A stretch of DNA of 64,000 bases from Spongiibacter marinus (lineage in GTDB: Bacteria; Pseudomonadota; Gammaproteobacteria; Pseudomonadales; Spongiibacteraceae): contig NZ_JAFBBD010000004.1 of assembly GCF_016906995.1 (NCBI RefSeq), positions 186,001 through 250,000 of the forward strand, written 5' to 3'. The position numbers were made by a program, and so were the translations under genes. Positions 53,346 through 64,000 of the stretch are shown piece after piece (position 1 is the first letter of the stretch; the number at the start of each line of letters is the position of its first letter). The notes under the pieces were generated by a model. That model had not been told where the DNA came from. It made no database searches and saw nothing but the letters and a program-made list of their open reading frames with translations.

Positions 53346-54296
53346 CTACACAGTGCCGTATGACATCAAACGCTGGTAGCGAATATCCAGCAACTCGGGC
53401 TCTGGCAGTGCCTGCAGAGACTCCAAATGCTTTAGGATATGCTCTTTTACCCGCTCGGCGCTGGCATCAATATCGCGATGCGCGCCGCCCTGGGGCTCAG
53501 GAATGGTAGCATCAACGATACCGAGCTCTTCCAACACCGTAGACGTCAAACCCATTGCTTCAGCGGCATCGGGCGCAAACTCGGTGCTCTTCCAAATAAT
53601 ATTGGCGCAGCCCTCAGGGGAGATCACGAAATAGGTAGAGTATTGCAGCATGGCAATATGATCGCCGACGCCGATACCCAGTGCACCACCCGAGCTGCCT
53701 TCGCCAATCACGATACAAATGATGGGCGTTTTCAAACGCGACATTACCGCCAGATTCTGAGCAATGGCCTCGGAGATACCGCGCTCCTCACTGTCGATAC
53801 CGGGATACGCCCCCGGGGTGTCAATGAGCGTAACGATGGGCAGCTTAAAGCGCTCCGCCATCTCCATTAGTCGAAGCGCCTTGCGATACCCCTCTGGCTT
53901 TGGCATGCCAAAATTACGCTTAACTTTTTCGGTAACGCCGCGACCCTTTTCTTGACCGATCACCATCACGGGCTTGCCATCGATTTTGCCAATTCCCCCG
54001 ACAATGGCGGAATCATCACCAAAATGGCGATCGCCGTGCAGCTCGTCGAAATCGGTAAAGATGCGCCGGATGTAGTCGAGAGTGTAAGGGCGCATAGGGT
54101 GACGCGCGATCTTTACGACATCCCAAGGACGCAGTGAAGAAAAAATCTTTTCTGTCAGCTTGCTGCTCTTATCCTTCAGCTTGGCGATCTCTTCGCCAAT
54201 ATTGATATCGTTGTCGTTACCCACCAACTGAAGCTCTTCAATTTTGGCTTCCAGTTCGGCAATCGGTTGTTCAAAATCGAGATAATTCGGGTTCAT
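53346..54296 (-). CDS. accA: Acetyl-CoA carboxylase carboxyltransferase subunit alpha
   Basis: Forms the alpha2beta2 carboxyltransferase with AccD to make malonyl-CoA for fatty acid synthesis. 316 residues, with an N-terminal [15 protein letters not shown] coiled segment, then [27 protein letters not shown], the [19 protein letters not shown] CoA-site region and [15 protein letters not shown]. It follows dnaE after an 83-base gap with a hairpin and precedes tilS. Confidence 0.97.
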   Translation of the reverse strand: MNPNYLDFEQPIAELEAKIEELQLVGNDNDINIGEEIAKLKDKSSKLTEKIFSSLRPWDVVKIARHPMRPYTLDYIRRIFTDFDELHGDRHFGDDSAIVGGIGKIDGKPVMVIGQEKGRGVTEKVKRNFGMPKPEGYRKALRLMEMAERFKLPIVTLIDTPGAYPGIDSEERGISEAIAQNLAVMSRLKTPIICIVIGEGSSGGALGIGVGDHIAMLQYSTYFVISPEGCANIIWKSTEFAPDAAEAMGLTSTVLEELGIVDATIPEPQGGAHRDIDASAERVKEHILKHLESLQALPEPELLDIRYQRLMSYGTV

Positions 54297-54327
54297 CGCT
54301 CTGTTTTATTCGCTCTGTTGACGTCCG

Positions 54328-54355
54328 CCCATATTTTATCATTTTTCAATATGGG
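54328..54355. repeat. Hairpin in the dnaE-accA gap
   Basis: CCCATATT (54328-54335) pairs with AATATGGG (54348-54355) over eight bases around a 12-base AT-rich loop. It lies in the 83-base gap between the dnaE stop and the accA start. The transcribed-strand loop is A-rich with no T tract after the stem, so it is not a classical terminator. Confidence 0.35.
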
Positions 54356-54379
54356 ACCATTCATGGCGGTGATTATACG

Positions 54380-57862
<3,483 letters not shown>

Positions 57863-57942
57863 CGTAGCGTCCCGGAGCCTGTAACACTGTTGGCTTTGCG
57901 CTGATTCACCGGCAATAACCCCAGCGCAATCAGCTGCCTTAT

Positions 57943-58566
57943 TTAGGATTCTTCTAAAAGCGCCCTGACCGGCGCATAGCTACGCCGATGTATTGGGCTA
58001 ACGCCAAGGCGTTTCAGCGCCTCAAGATGCGCCTTCGTCGGGTAGCCCTTGTGACCGGCAAGACCATAACCCGGATATTGGACATCCATCGCCTGCATTT
58101 CTCGGTCGCGAACAACCTTGGCAAGAATCGAGGCAGCGGCAATTGCCGCTACCCGGCTATCACCTTTGACCACTGCCTCGGCGCGGTAGCGCCACTGCGG
58201 CAGCCGATTGCCATCGACCAGCACCAATTCGGGCTCTAGTTCGGCGCCCTGGTAGCGCAAACCTTCCACTGCACGCTTCATTGCCAGCAGACTGGCGTGC
58301 AGAATATTTAAGCGATCAATTTCTTCCACGCTTGCTCTTGCAACGCAATAGCTGAGGGCGCGCTCGCGGATGATATCAAACAGGGCTTCGCGTTTTTTCT
58401 CGCTTAATTTTTTAGAGTCGTTCAGACCGTCAATCGGCTGCAGCGGGTCAAGTACCACCGCGGCCGCAACCACATCGCCGCACAGCGGCCCCCTACCCAC
58501 CTCGTCGACACCCGCCGTGAGTCGCGGGTAATCCGGTGCATCGGCAAACAGGTCATCAGTCTGCAC
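57943..58566 (-). CDS. rnhB: Ribonuclease HII
   Basis: Removes ribonucleotides from DNA and RNA-DNA hybrids. 207 residues. The metal-binding acids are in [12 protein letters not shown] and LVDGN, and the C-terminal [19 protein letters not shown] stretch is typical. I use the GTG at 58566, which overlaps the lpxB coding end by 11 bases and has AGGAG upstream; a longer frame outward runs deep into lpxB. Order lpxB-rnhB-dnaE is conserved. Confidence 0.94.
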   Translation of the reverse strand: MQTDDLFADAPDYPRLTAGVDEVGRGPLCGDVVAAAVVLDPLQPIDGLNDSKKLSEKKREALFDIIRERALSYCVARASVEEIDRLNILHASLLAMKRAVEGLRYQGAELEPELVLVDGNRLPQWRYRAEAVVKGDSRVAAIAAASILAKVVRDREMQAMDVQYPGYGLAGHKGYPTKAHLEALKRLGVSPIHRRSYAPVRALLEES

Positions 58567-59728
58567 GATTAGCAGACTCCTGTTGAGACACACCGGCAAT
58601 GGCGAGAATTTCGCTGGCCGCACGCTCACTGGCATTGCGCGCCAGGTCCTGATGAATGCGCCGAAACTCAGCCAGCAGGGTCTCCCGGTGATTTTCATTG
58701 CTTAGCTGTTCAAGAATCAGCGGTCCTATCACCTCCGCCGCCACTTCGTCTTGCAACAACTCCGGCACCAGCGCCCGTTGTGCGAGTAAATTAGGCAGCG
58801 AGAAAAATGGCGTTTTGACCAGACGTGACAGCAGTGCATAACTCATTTTACTAAAGCGATAACACACCACCATGGGGCGCTGCAGCAACAGTGCTTCCAA
58901 GCTGGTTGTCCCCGACGCCATCAATACCGCGTCGGCGGCCGCCATTACGGTCCGAGACTCACCCAACACCACGCGCACCGGCAAGTCGGCAGTTTGCTGG
59001 GCAATGGCATCCAATATCTGGCGTTTTCTGTCAGCGTTGGCAGCAGGCACGATAAATTCAATATTGGGAAGCGATCGACGCAGCCACTGCGCGGTTTCCA
59101 AAAAGATGGGAATCAATTGAGACACTTCGCCAGCGCGACTCCCCGGCAACAGCGCTACCACCGGGTTATCCCCTTCTATCGACAGGGATTGCCGCGAGGC
59201 TTCACGCTGATCGTCAAACGGAATTTGATCGGCCAAGGGGTGACCCACGCAGCTCACCGGCACACCGTGCTCTTGGTAAAACCTTTGCTCAAACGGAAAC
59301 AGCGTCAGCATGTGATCCACGGCTTTCGCGATAGTTTTGATTCGACCCTGGCGCCACGCCCACACAGAGGGACTAACATAATGCACAGTGCGAATACCGC
59401 GCTCGCGCATACTGCGCTCGACATTCAGCGTAAAGTCCGGCGAATCAATACCCACCACTACATCTGGCTGCCATGCAATAAGGTGGCGCTTTAGGTGGCG
59501 GCGAATACGCAACAGCTCCGGCAAGCGCTTCAAGGGCTCGGTAAAGCCCATGACCGACAGGCGATCCATATCGCAAATAGAATGAAAGCCCTGAGCGATC
59601 ATCAAGGGGCCGCCGATACCCTCAAACTCTGCCTGAGGAAAGCGCTGGCGAATGGCGCGTATCAAGTCGGCGCCGAGAATATCGCCGGAGGCCTCGCCGG
59701 CGATCAAACCGATTTTGAGAGGAGTCAT
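58556..59728 (-). CDS. lpxB: Lipid-A-disaccharide synthase
   Basis: Joins UDP-diacylglucosamine and lipid X to make the lipid A disaccharide at the inner membrane. 390 residues of the GT-B fold: N-terminal [32 protein letters not shown], and the donor-site region [15 protein letters not shown] and [20 protein letters not shown]. It lies 42 bases after lpxA and overlaps rnhB. Confidence 0.96.
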   Translation of the reverse strand: MTPLKIGLIAGEASGDILGADLIRAIRQRFPQAEFEGIGGPLMIAQGFHSICDMDRLSVMGFTEPLKRLPELLRIRRHLKRHLIAWQPDVVVGIDSPDFTLNVERSMRERGIRTVHYVSPSVWAWRQGRIKTIAKAVDHMLTLFPFEQRFYQEHGVPVSCVGHPLADQIPFDDQREASRQSLSIEGDNPVVALLPGSRAGEVSQLIPIFLETAQWLRRSLPNIEFIVPAANADRKRQILDAIAQQTADLPVRVVLGESRTVMAAADAVLMASGTTSLEALLLQRPMVVCYRFSKMSYALLSRLVKTPFFSLPNLLAQRALVPELLQDEVAAEVIGPLILEQLSNENHRETLLAEFRRIHQDLARNASERAASEILAIAGVSQQESANRAD

Positions 59729-59770
59729 ATCGCAATCAATGCCGGCGCACCGGCCCTTGGTTGATAGCGC

Positions 59771-60568
59771 TTATCGAACAATACCGCGCTGTGACTGTTT
59801 CAGGGAGGCTGCCATCAATTCCACTTCTGGGTGCTCCGCGATCAGCGGTTGCAGCGCTTTCAGCGCCTCGTCGACGGTCAGGCCCTGGCGGTAGATGATC
59901 TTGTAAGCGCGACGAATAGCGCTGATCGCGTCGCTGCTGAAACCACGGCGTTTCAGGCCTTCCACATTAATGGTCTTGGCCTCAGCCGGGCTGCCGCTGA
60001 CGGTAACATAGGCAGGAACGTCTTTGCTGATATGACAACCGAACCCGGAAAAACTATGGGCACCTATCGAGCAGAATTGATGGACCAGCGAATAACCGCT
60101 GAGAATCGCCCAATCGCCGACAACAACATGCCCTGCCAACGCAGCGTTGTTGACCATAATGCAATGATCGCCAATCACCGAGTCGTGCCCCACGTGCGCA
60201 TAGGCCATCAACAAGTTGTTGCTGCCGATCACAGTCTTACCCAGGTCCTGCACCGTGCCGCGGTGAATGGTAACGCCTTCGCGGATCACGTTATTGTCAC
60301 CGATGATCAGCTCTGTCGGTTCGCCTTTGTACTTCAGGTCTGGCGTGTCCTCGCCCACCGTGGAAAATTGGTAGATCGTATTGTTCTTGCCGATACGGCT
60401 CGGCCCTTTGAGCACAACGTGCGAGCGCACGTCGCAGCCTTCGCCCAGCTCAACATCTGGCCCAACAATCGTCCACGGGCCGATTTTTACATTCGCGCCA
60501 ATGACCGCCGTGGGGTCAATGATCGCGCGCGGGTCGATTTCCGCGCTGGCATCAATATGGCCTGGCAT
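59771..60568 (-). CDS. lpxA: UDP-N-acetylglucosamine acyltransferase
   Basis: The first step of lipid A synthesis: transfer of a 3-hydroxyacyl chain from ACP to UDP-GlcNAc. 265 residues with a left-handed beta-helix of hexapeptide repeats (IDPRAIIDPTAVIGANVKIG) and the catalytic histidine region in AYAHVGHDSVIGDHC. The ATG at 60568 is embedded in the fabZ stop (TGATG), so coupling is likely. The C-terminal helix bundle is complete. Confidence 0.96.
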   Translation of the reverse strand: MPGHIDASAEIDPRAIIDPTAVIGANVKIGPWTIVGPDVELGEGCDVRSHVVLKGPSRIGKNNTIYQFSTVGEDTPDLKYKGEPTELIIGDNNVIREGVTIHRGTVQDLGKTVIGSNNLLMAYAHVGHDSVIGDHCIMVNNAALAGHVVVGDWAILSGYSLVHQFCSIGAHSFSGFGCHISKDVPAYVTVSGSPAEAKTINVEGLKRRGFSSDAISAIRRAYKIIYRQGLTVDEALKALQPLIAEHPEVELMAASLKQSQRGIVR

Positions 60569-61014
60569 CACTTCTTCCGATCAATACATAAAATGGTTGC
60601 CGAGCAGGCCAGCGTATCCTCAACATAAGCCTGACACTCAAATTTCCACAGCCCTTTACGATCGGAAACGTACTGAGCTTTCAGGATCAGCTGGTCACCG
60701 GGGACAACCTGTCGCTTGAAACGCGCGTTATCGACGCCAGCAAACATGTAGATCGAGCCATCCGAGGGCTTTTTGTCGAGCGTCTTAAACCCCAGAATAC
60801 CCGCTGCCTGCGCCATTGCCTCAATGATCAACACGCCTGGCATAATCGGCAGGCCTGGGAAATGGCCATTGAAGTGGTTTTCATTTCCGGTGACGTTTTT
60901 AATCGCAACAATCGACTCACCAAGCGTCAACTCAACGACTTTATCCACCAATAAAAAGGGGTAGCGGTGAGGGAGGTATTCCTGAACCTCGTTGATATCC
61001 ATAACCATGCTCAA
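60568..61014 (-). CDS. fabZ: 3-hydroxyacyl-ACP dehydratase FabZ
   Basis: Dehydrates 3-hydroxyacyl-ACP in fatty acid elongation and shares its substrate pool with LpxA and LpxD. 148 residues with the hotdog fold and active-site histidine in [23 protein letters not shown] order, the glutamate being in IIEAMAQ. Its start overlaps the lpxD stop by four bases (ATGA) and its stop overlaps lpxA by one. Confidence 0.97.
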   Translation of the reverse strand: MSMVMDINEVQEYLPHRYPFLLVDKVVELTLGESIVAIKNVTGNENHFNGHFPGLPIMPGVLIIEAMAQAAGILGFKTLDKKPSDGSIYMFAGVDNARFKRQVVPGDQLILKAQYVSDRKGLWKFECQAYVEDTLACSATILCIDRKK

Positions 61015-62072
61015 TCTCTTTCCTCGTGCAGCGTTCGCAGTTCTTTTTCCATCGCCTGAACACGGCGATACAAATCATCAAGCTTGGACAGTCTGGCAGT
61101 GTTCTTTCGCCACTGCGCAGACGGCATTAGAGGACTGCCACCACTGGAATAGGAGCCGGCCTCACTAATCGATTTTGTGACCAGGCTTCGGGCGGTAAGG
61201 TGAACGCCATCGGCAATACGGATATGCCCAACCACACCAATATTGCCCGCCAAGGTACAGTTCTTACCAATAACGGCGCTGCCCGCAACCTGGCAACAGG
61301 CTGCCATTGCCGTGCCCGCGCCGACTTCGACGTTGTGAGCGATCATGGTGAAGTCATCCATGATGACGCCGTCGCCAATGACCGTGTCGTTGAGTGCACC
61401 CCGATCAATACAGGAATTCGCACCAACTTCCACTCGGTCGCCAATGCGCACGCCACCGAGCTGATGTATTTTCACCCAGCCCTGCTCAGAAGGCGCAAAG
61501 CCAAACCCGTCGCCGCCAATGACCACGCCGGAGTGGACAACACAGGACTCACCGATACTGACACCGTGGTAGACAGTGACATTGGCGTGAAGGTAACTGT
61601 ATTTACCCACGCTACTGCCCCGCCCCACTATCGTCCCGGCGCTAATCACCACATTTTCGCCGATGGTCGCGCCCTCTTCGATAACGCAGTTGGCACCAAT
61701 ACTGGCACTGGCGTGAACGTTTTCCGACATAACAACGGCAGAGGGATGGATACCGGCGCGGGGCTTCTCGAGGGGGTCGAATAATGCGCTGGCTTCCGCG
61801 TAGGCAAGATAGGGGTTCGCCGATACAATCACCGCCATTTCTGGCCGCATGTCATTTGCATGGCTGACCATATCGGGGTGAATAATCGCCGCCGCCGCTG
61901 CCGTCTCAGCTAACTGACTGCGGTACTTGGCATTGGCCAGAAAACTCAGCTGCGAGGAACTCGCAGTGTCCAGCGCCGCCATGCCGGTCAATACCAAGTT
62001 GCCGTCTCCTTCGTACGGCAACTTCAGTAAGCCCGCTAAATCAGCAAGGCGCAAAGACTTTTGCTCAGCCAT
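61011..62072 (-). CDS. lpxD: UDP-3-O-acylglucosamine N-acyltransferase
   Basis: The third step of lipid A synthesis: adds an N-linked 3-hydroxyacyl chain. 353 residues. The N-terminal uridine-binding domain (about 1-100) is followed by hexapeptide repeats (for example [20 protein letters not shown]) with the catalytic histidine in MIAHNVEVG, and a C-terminal helical extension. The ATG overlaps the skp stop (TAATG). Confidence 0.96.
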   Translation of the reverse strand: MAEQKSLRLADLAGLLKLPYEGDGNLVLTGMAALDTASSSQLSFLANAKYRSQLAETAAAAAIIHPDMVSHANDMRPEMAVIVSANPYLAYAEASALFDPLEKPRAGIHPSAVVMSENVHASASIGANCVIEEGATIGENVVISAGTIVGRGSSVGKYSYLHANVTVYHGVSIGESCVVHSGVVIGGDGFGFAPSEQGWVKIHQLGGVRIGDRVEVGANSCIDRGALNDTVIGDGVIMDDFTMIAHNVEVGAGTAMAACCQVAGSAVIGKNCTLAGNIGVVGHIRIADGVHLTARSLVTKSISEAGSYSSGGSPLMPSAQWRKNTARLSKLDDLYRRVQAMEKELRTLHEERD

Positions 62073-62581
62073 TATTTTGCCTGATTGAGCTTGTCGGCAA
62101 CTTTAGCAGTAATGTTATATCCCGCATCGGCGTGCATTACCGCCTTAGCTGGCAGCAGTAAACCGATGTTTTCTTCTTTAATAATTTCGGGCAGCAGCTT
62201 CTGAAGTTTGGGTCCAACTTCTTTCATGATGGTCTGCACTTCCTGCTGCTGTGCGGCTTCGATCTTACGAGCCAAGTGCTCGCCGTCAGAGCGCTTTGAA
62301 TCAATCTGATTCTTGGCCAGTTGGCGCTGCTCCGCACTCATGATCTCAATATCTTTTTGCAGTTTTTGCACGAGCTTTTCGTAGTCCTTGCGCACCGTCT
62401 CAAGCTCTGACAAGTTGTTTTTGAACTCTTTCTGATTGCGCAGGGCGTTCAAACGCTGCTTAGCAACATCAGTATTGAGAACCGCCGCTTCCAAATCAAA
62501 AACCGCGATGCGTCCCTGAGCCAGGGCAACGGAACCCCACAGCATTGCTACCATTAAAACGGCAAATTTAACTACCTTCAT
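62072..62581 (-). CDS. skp: Periplasmic chaperone Skp/OmpH
   Basis: Keeps unfolded outer-membrane proteins soluble on the way to BamA. 169 residues: a signal peptide (1-21, ending VALA before QGRIAV), then a short beta core and long charged helices (about 40-130) that form the tentacles of the trimer. It lies 30 bases after bamA and overlaps lpxD by one base, the usual order. Confidence 0.93.
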   Translation of the reverse strand: MKVVKFAVLMVAMLWGSVALAQGRIAVFDLEAAVLNTDVAKQRLNALRNQKEFKNNLSELETVRKDYEKLVQKLQKDIEIMSAEQRQLAKNQIDSKRSDGEHLARKIEAAQQQEVQTIMKEVGPKLQKLLPEIIKEENIGLLLPAKAVMHADAGYNITAKVADKLNQAK

Positions 62582-62611
62582 GTAACACTCCTAAACATTA
62601 TTCTATGTAGG

Positions 62612-64000
62612 TTAAAAAGTCCGACCGAGAGAGAATTGGAATATTTCGGTCTCGTCAATTTTTTCGTCATTCAGCGCCCGGCCCAAGCTAAAGGTCAGCG
62701 GGCCGAAACCTGTGATCCAGGTAACACCAAAGCCAGCAGAGTATCGCAGCTCGTCGACACTGGGAGACGAACAGTTGATCTGAGTAGAGCTACAGCTAGT
62801 GCTGAATACATTACCCGCATCGAGGAACAAACCACTGCGAACGGAGCGCTGATCCTTCACGAATGGCAGTGGGAACAGCAATTCAATACTGCCTTCCATC
62901 AGCACATTGCCGCCAAAGGGATCGGCTTCATCTCCCAGAGAGGATGCGGTATCTACCACCAACTGCCCGGTTGCCGGATCGAGCACGTAGGCGGCTTGAG
63001 CCGACAGCGCCGTCGCGTTCCCGTTACTGTCTATGGCTGTTGCCGCCTGCGAAATACGATAGACGTCAGCTGGCGAGCTGCGCGGCCCAAGTGTATTACT
63101 GCGGTATCCCCGAACCGAGCTGAAGCCCCCTGCATAAAAATGCTCATAGAAAGGCAATTTATCCAGGTTACCGTAGCCATCACCATATCCGAGCTCAGTC
63201 TTAAAGCGCAGCGTAAAACTATTGCTGATCGGCACGTACAACTGGCCGTTATAAGTGAGTCGGTAGTACTCCAGGTCTGAGCCTGGAATTGACGCTTGCA
63301 GCGACACAGACTGAGAGGCACCGCGCGTTGCCAACAGGCCCCGGTTCAATGTCGACTGGCGCCACGAAATGCCCGCGGTAAAGTTGCCAAACTCATCGCC
63401 GTATTCATCCAAGAAACCCGGCTCGTCACTTTCTGTTAAAGCGCCTGCAGGCAGGTTGGCAATATCCTCGAGCACTTCAGCAACCGTGTAACGACCAGTA
63501 CTGGGGTCGCGCGTGCTCACAAAGTAGTTATCCACGGCATCGAAAATACGAGGGCTGGTTTTAATCTCCTTCACCGCGCGGACGCCGGCTTCGATGGAAG
63601 TTAAGTTATAACCCAGCTCAAACCCTAAGCGCTCGGTTTCAGATATCGGGTAGCCAAAGTTAACGCTGGTGCCGTAAGTGTCGGTGGTATAACGGGCAAC
63701 GTTGACCTCTTCGAAGTCGGTGGCGCGGTAGAACACCGAGAAACCGCGACTAACACCATCTTCGGTAAAGTATGGGTCGAGATAATTAAAGCTGGCACTG
63801 GTCAGGAAGTCACTGCGTGACACGCCAAAGCCCACTTGTTTACCGGTACCCAGGAAGTTGTTCTGCTGGATATTCGCACTCAGCAACAGACCACTGTCTT
63901 GCGAGAAACCAACACTGGCACCCAAGCTACCGGAGCTCTGTTCTTCTACAGAGTAAGTCAGGTCAATCAGGTCATCGCTACCCGGCACTTCAAGGGTTTC
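62612..64000 (-). CDS. bamA: Outer-membrane assembly factor BamA, N-terminus beyond window
   Basis: Central beta-barrel of the BAM complex that inserts outer-membrane proteins. Only the C-terminal 462 residues are in the window, starting at the end of the last POTRA domain (ETLEVPGSDDLIDLTYSVEE). The 16-strand barrel follows, with the loop-6 motif SSVRGYRSNTLGP and the C-terminal targeting signal FQFSLGRTF. Loop 6 has a long insert of about 50 residues. A cysteine pair CSSTQINC lies in a later loop (FSTSCSSTQINCSSPSVDEL), not in loop 6 as in E. coli. Confidence 0.95.
   Translation of the reverse strand, partial: ETLEVPGSDDLIDLTYSVEEQSSGSLGASVGFSQDSGLLLSANIQQNNFLGTGKQVGFGVSRSDFLTSASFNYLDPYFTEDGVSRGFSVFYRATDFEEVNVARYTTDTYGTSVNFGYPISETERLGFELGYNLTSIEAGVRAVKEIKTSPRIFDAVDNYFVSTRDPSTGRYTVAEVLEDIANLPAGALTESDEPGFLDEYGDEFGNFTAGISWRQSTLNRGLLATRGASQSVSLQASIPGSDLEYYRLTYNGQLYVPISNSFTLRFKTELGYGDGYGNLDKLPFYEHFYAGGFSSVRGYRSNTLGPRSSPADVYRISQAATAIDSNGNATALSAQAAYVLDPATGQLVVDTASSLGDEADPFGGNVLMEGSIELLFPLPFVKDQRSVRSGLFLDAGNVFSTSCSSTQINCSSPSVDELRYSAGFGVTWITGFGPLTFSLGRALNDEKIDETEIFQFSLGRTF

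Noticed and set aside
58567-58698. Longer N-terminus for RNase HII
   Set aside because: It would overlap lpxB by more than 140 bases and has no similarity to RnhB; the GTG at 58566 fits the family length.
59831-60628. A 265-codon open frame opposite lpxA
   Set aside because: lpxA is certain from its hexapeptide repeats. The antisense product is histidine- and valine-rich with no domain.

Overview
The window looks like a chromosomal segment of a free-living, probably marine gammaproteobacterium. The evidence is the gene content and order: Pseudomonas-type leuA, a complete isc operon, and the der-bamB-yfgM-hisS-ispG-rodZ-pilF-rlmN-ndk and lpx-fabZ-dnaE-accA-tilS blocks. The mix of lipid and sterol-type catabolic genes would fit a Spongiibacteraceae/Cellvibrionales-like organism, but that placement is inference. 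I see no tRNA, rRNA, CRISPR array, insertion sequence or prophage. No gene-free stretch exceeds 300 bases.

Region 1 (1-18.7 kb) holds central metabolism and scattered small genes: NADP-type glutamate dehydrogenase (cut by the left edge), aconitase, a DUF6489-like protein, a GNAT-nitrilase fusion, small membrane proteins, a lipoprotein alpha/beta hydrolase, an atypical 3-hydroxyisobutyryl-CoA hydrolase-like crotonase, a large acyl-CoA dehydrogenase, a frameshifted acetyl-CoA hydrolase/transferase gene, type II NADH dehydrogenase, a PilZ protein, a Rieske protein, and an Lrp-type regulator divergent from leuA.

Region 2 (18.7-34.6 kb) is the accessory and most interesting part. It has two TetR regulators, a 3-ketosteroid-dehydrogenase-like flavoprotein, a cytochrome P450 and a limonene-epoxide-hydrolase-like enzyme. 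Next to these lies a leftward series encoding a tandem DUF35 protein, two Ltp-type thiolase-fold proteins that lack the usual nucleophilic cysteine, a FadD19-like acyl-CoA synthetase, an EchA19-like crotonase, an alpha-methylacyl-CoA racemase, a nitroreductase, an enoyl-CoA isomerase-like protein, a thioesterase, a membrane-anchored parvulin and a HupE/UreJ-like membrane protein. From memory, the DUF35-ltp4-ltp3-fadD19-echA19 set parallels the M. tuberculosis cholesterol side-chain region around Rv3515c-Rv3523. I infer a gammaproteobacterial system that activates and shortens the branched side chain of a sterol or isoprenoid. The substrate is not shown by the sequence.

Region 3 (34.8-36.4 kb) holds a YbaN-like membrane protein, a ZIP metal transporter and a truncated globin.

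Region 4 (36.4-64 kb) is one long leftward array of core genes. In transcription order it runs bamA (cut by the right edge), skp, lpxD, fabZ, lpxA, lpxB, rnhB, dnaE, accA, tilS, trmJ, iscR-iscS-iscU-iscA-hscB-hscA-fdx-iscX, ndk, rlmN, pilF, rodZ, ispG, hisS, yfgM, bamB, der. Many of these genes overlap by 1-11 bases, so translational coupling is likely. A convincing IscR box and sigma70-type promoter precede iscR. The array joins two blocks that lie apart in Pseudomonas, with the junction between tilS and trmJ.
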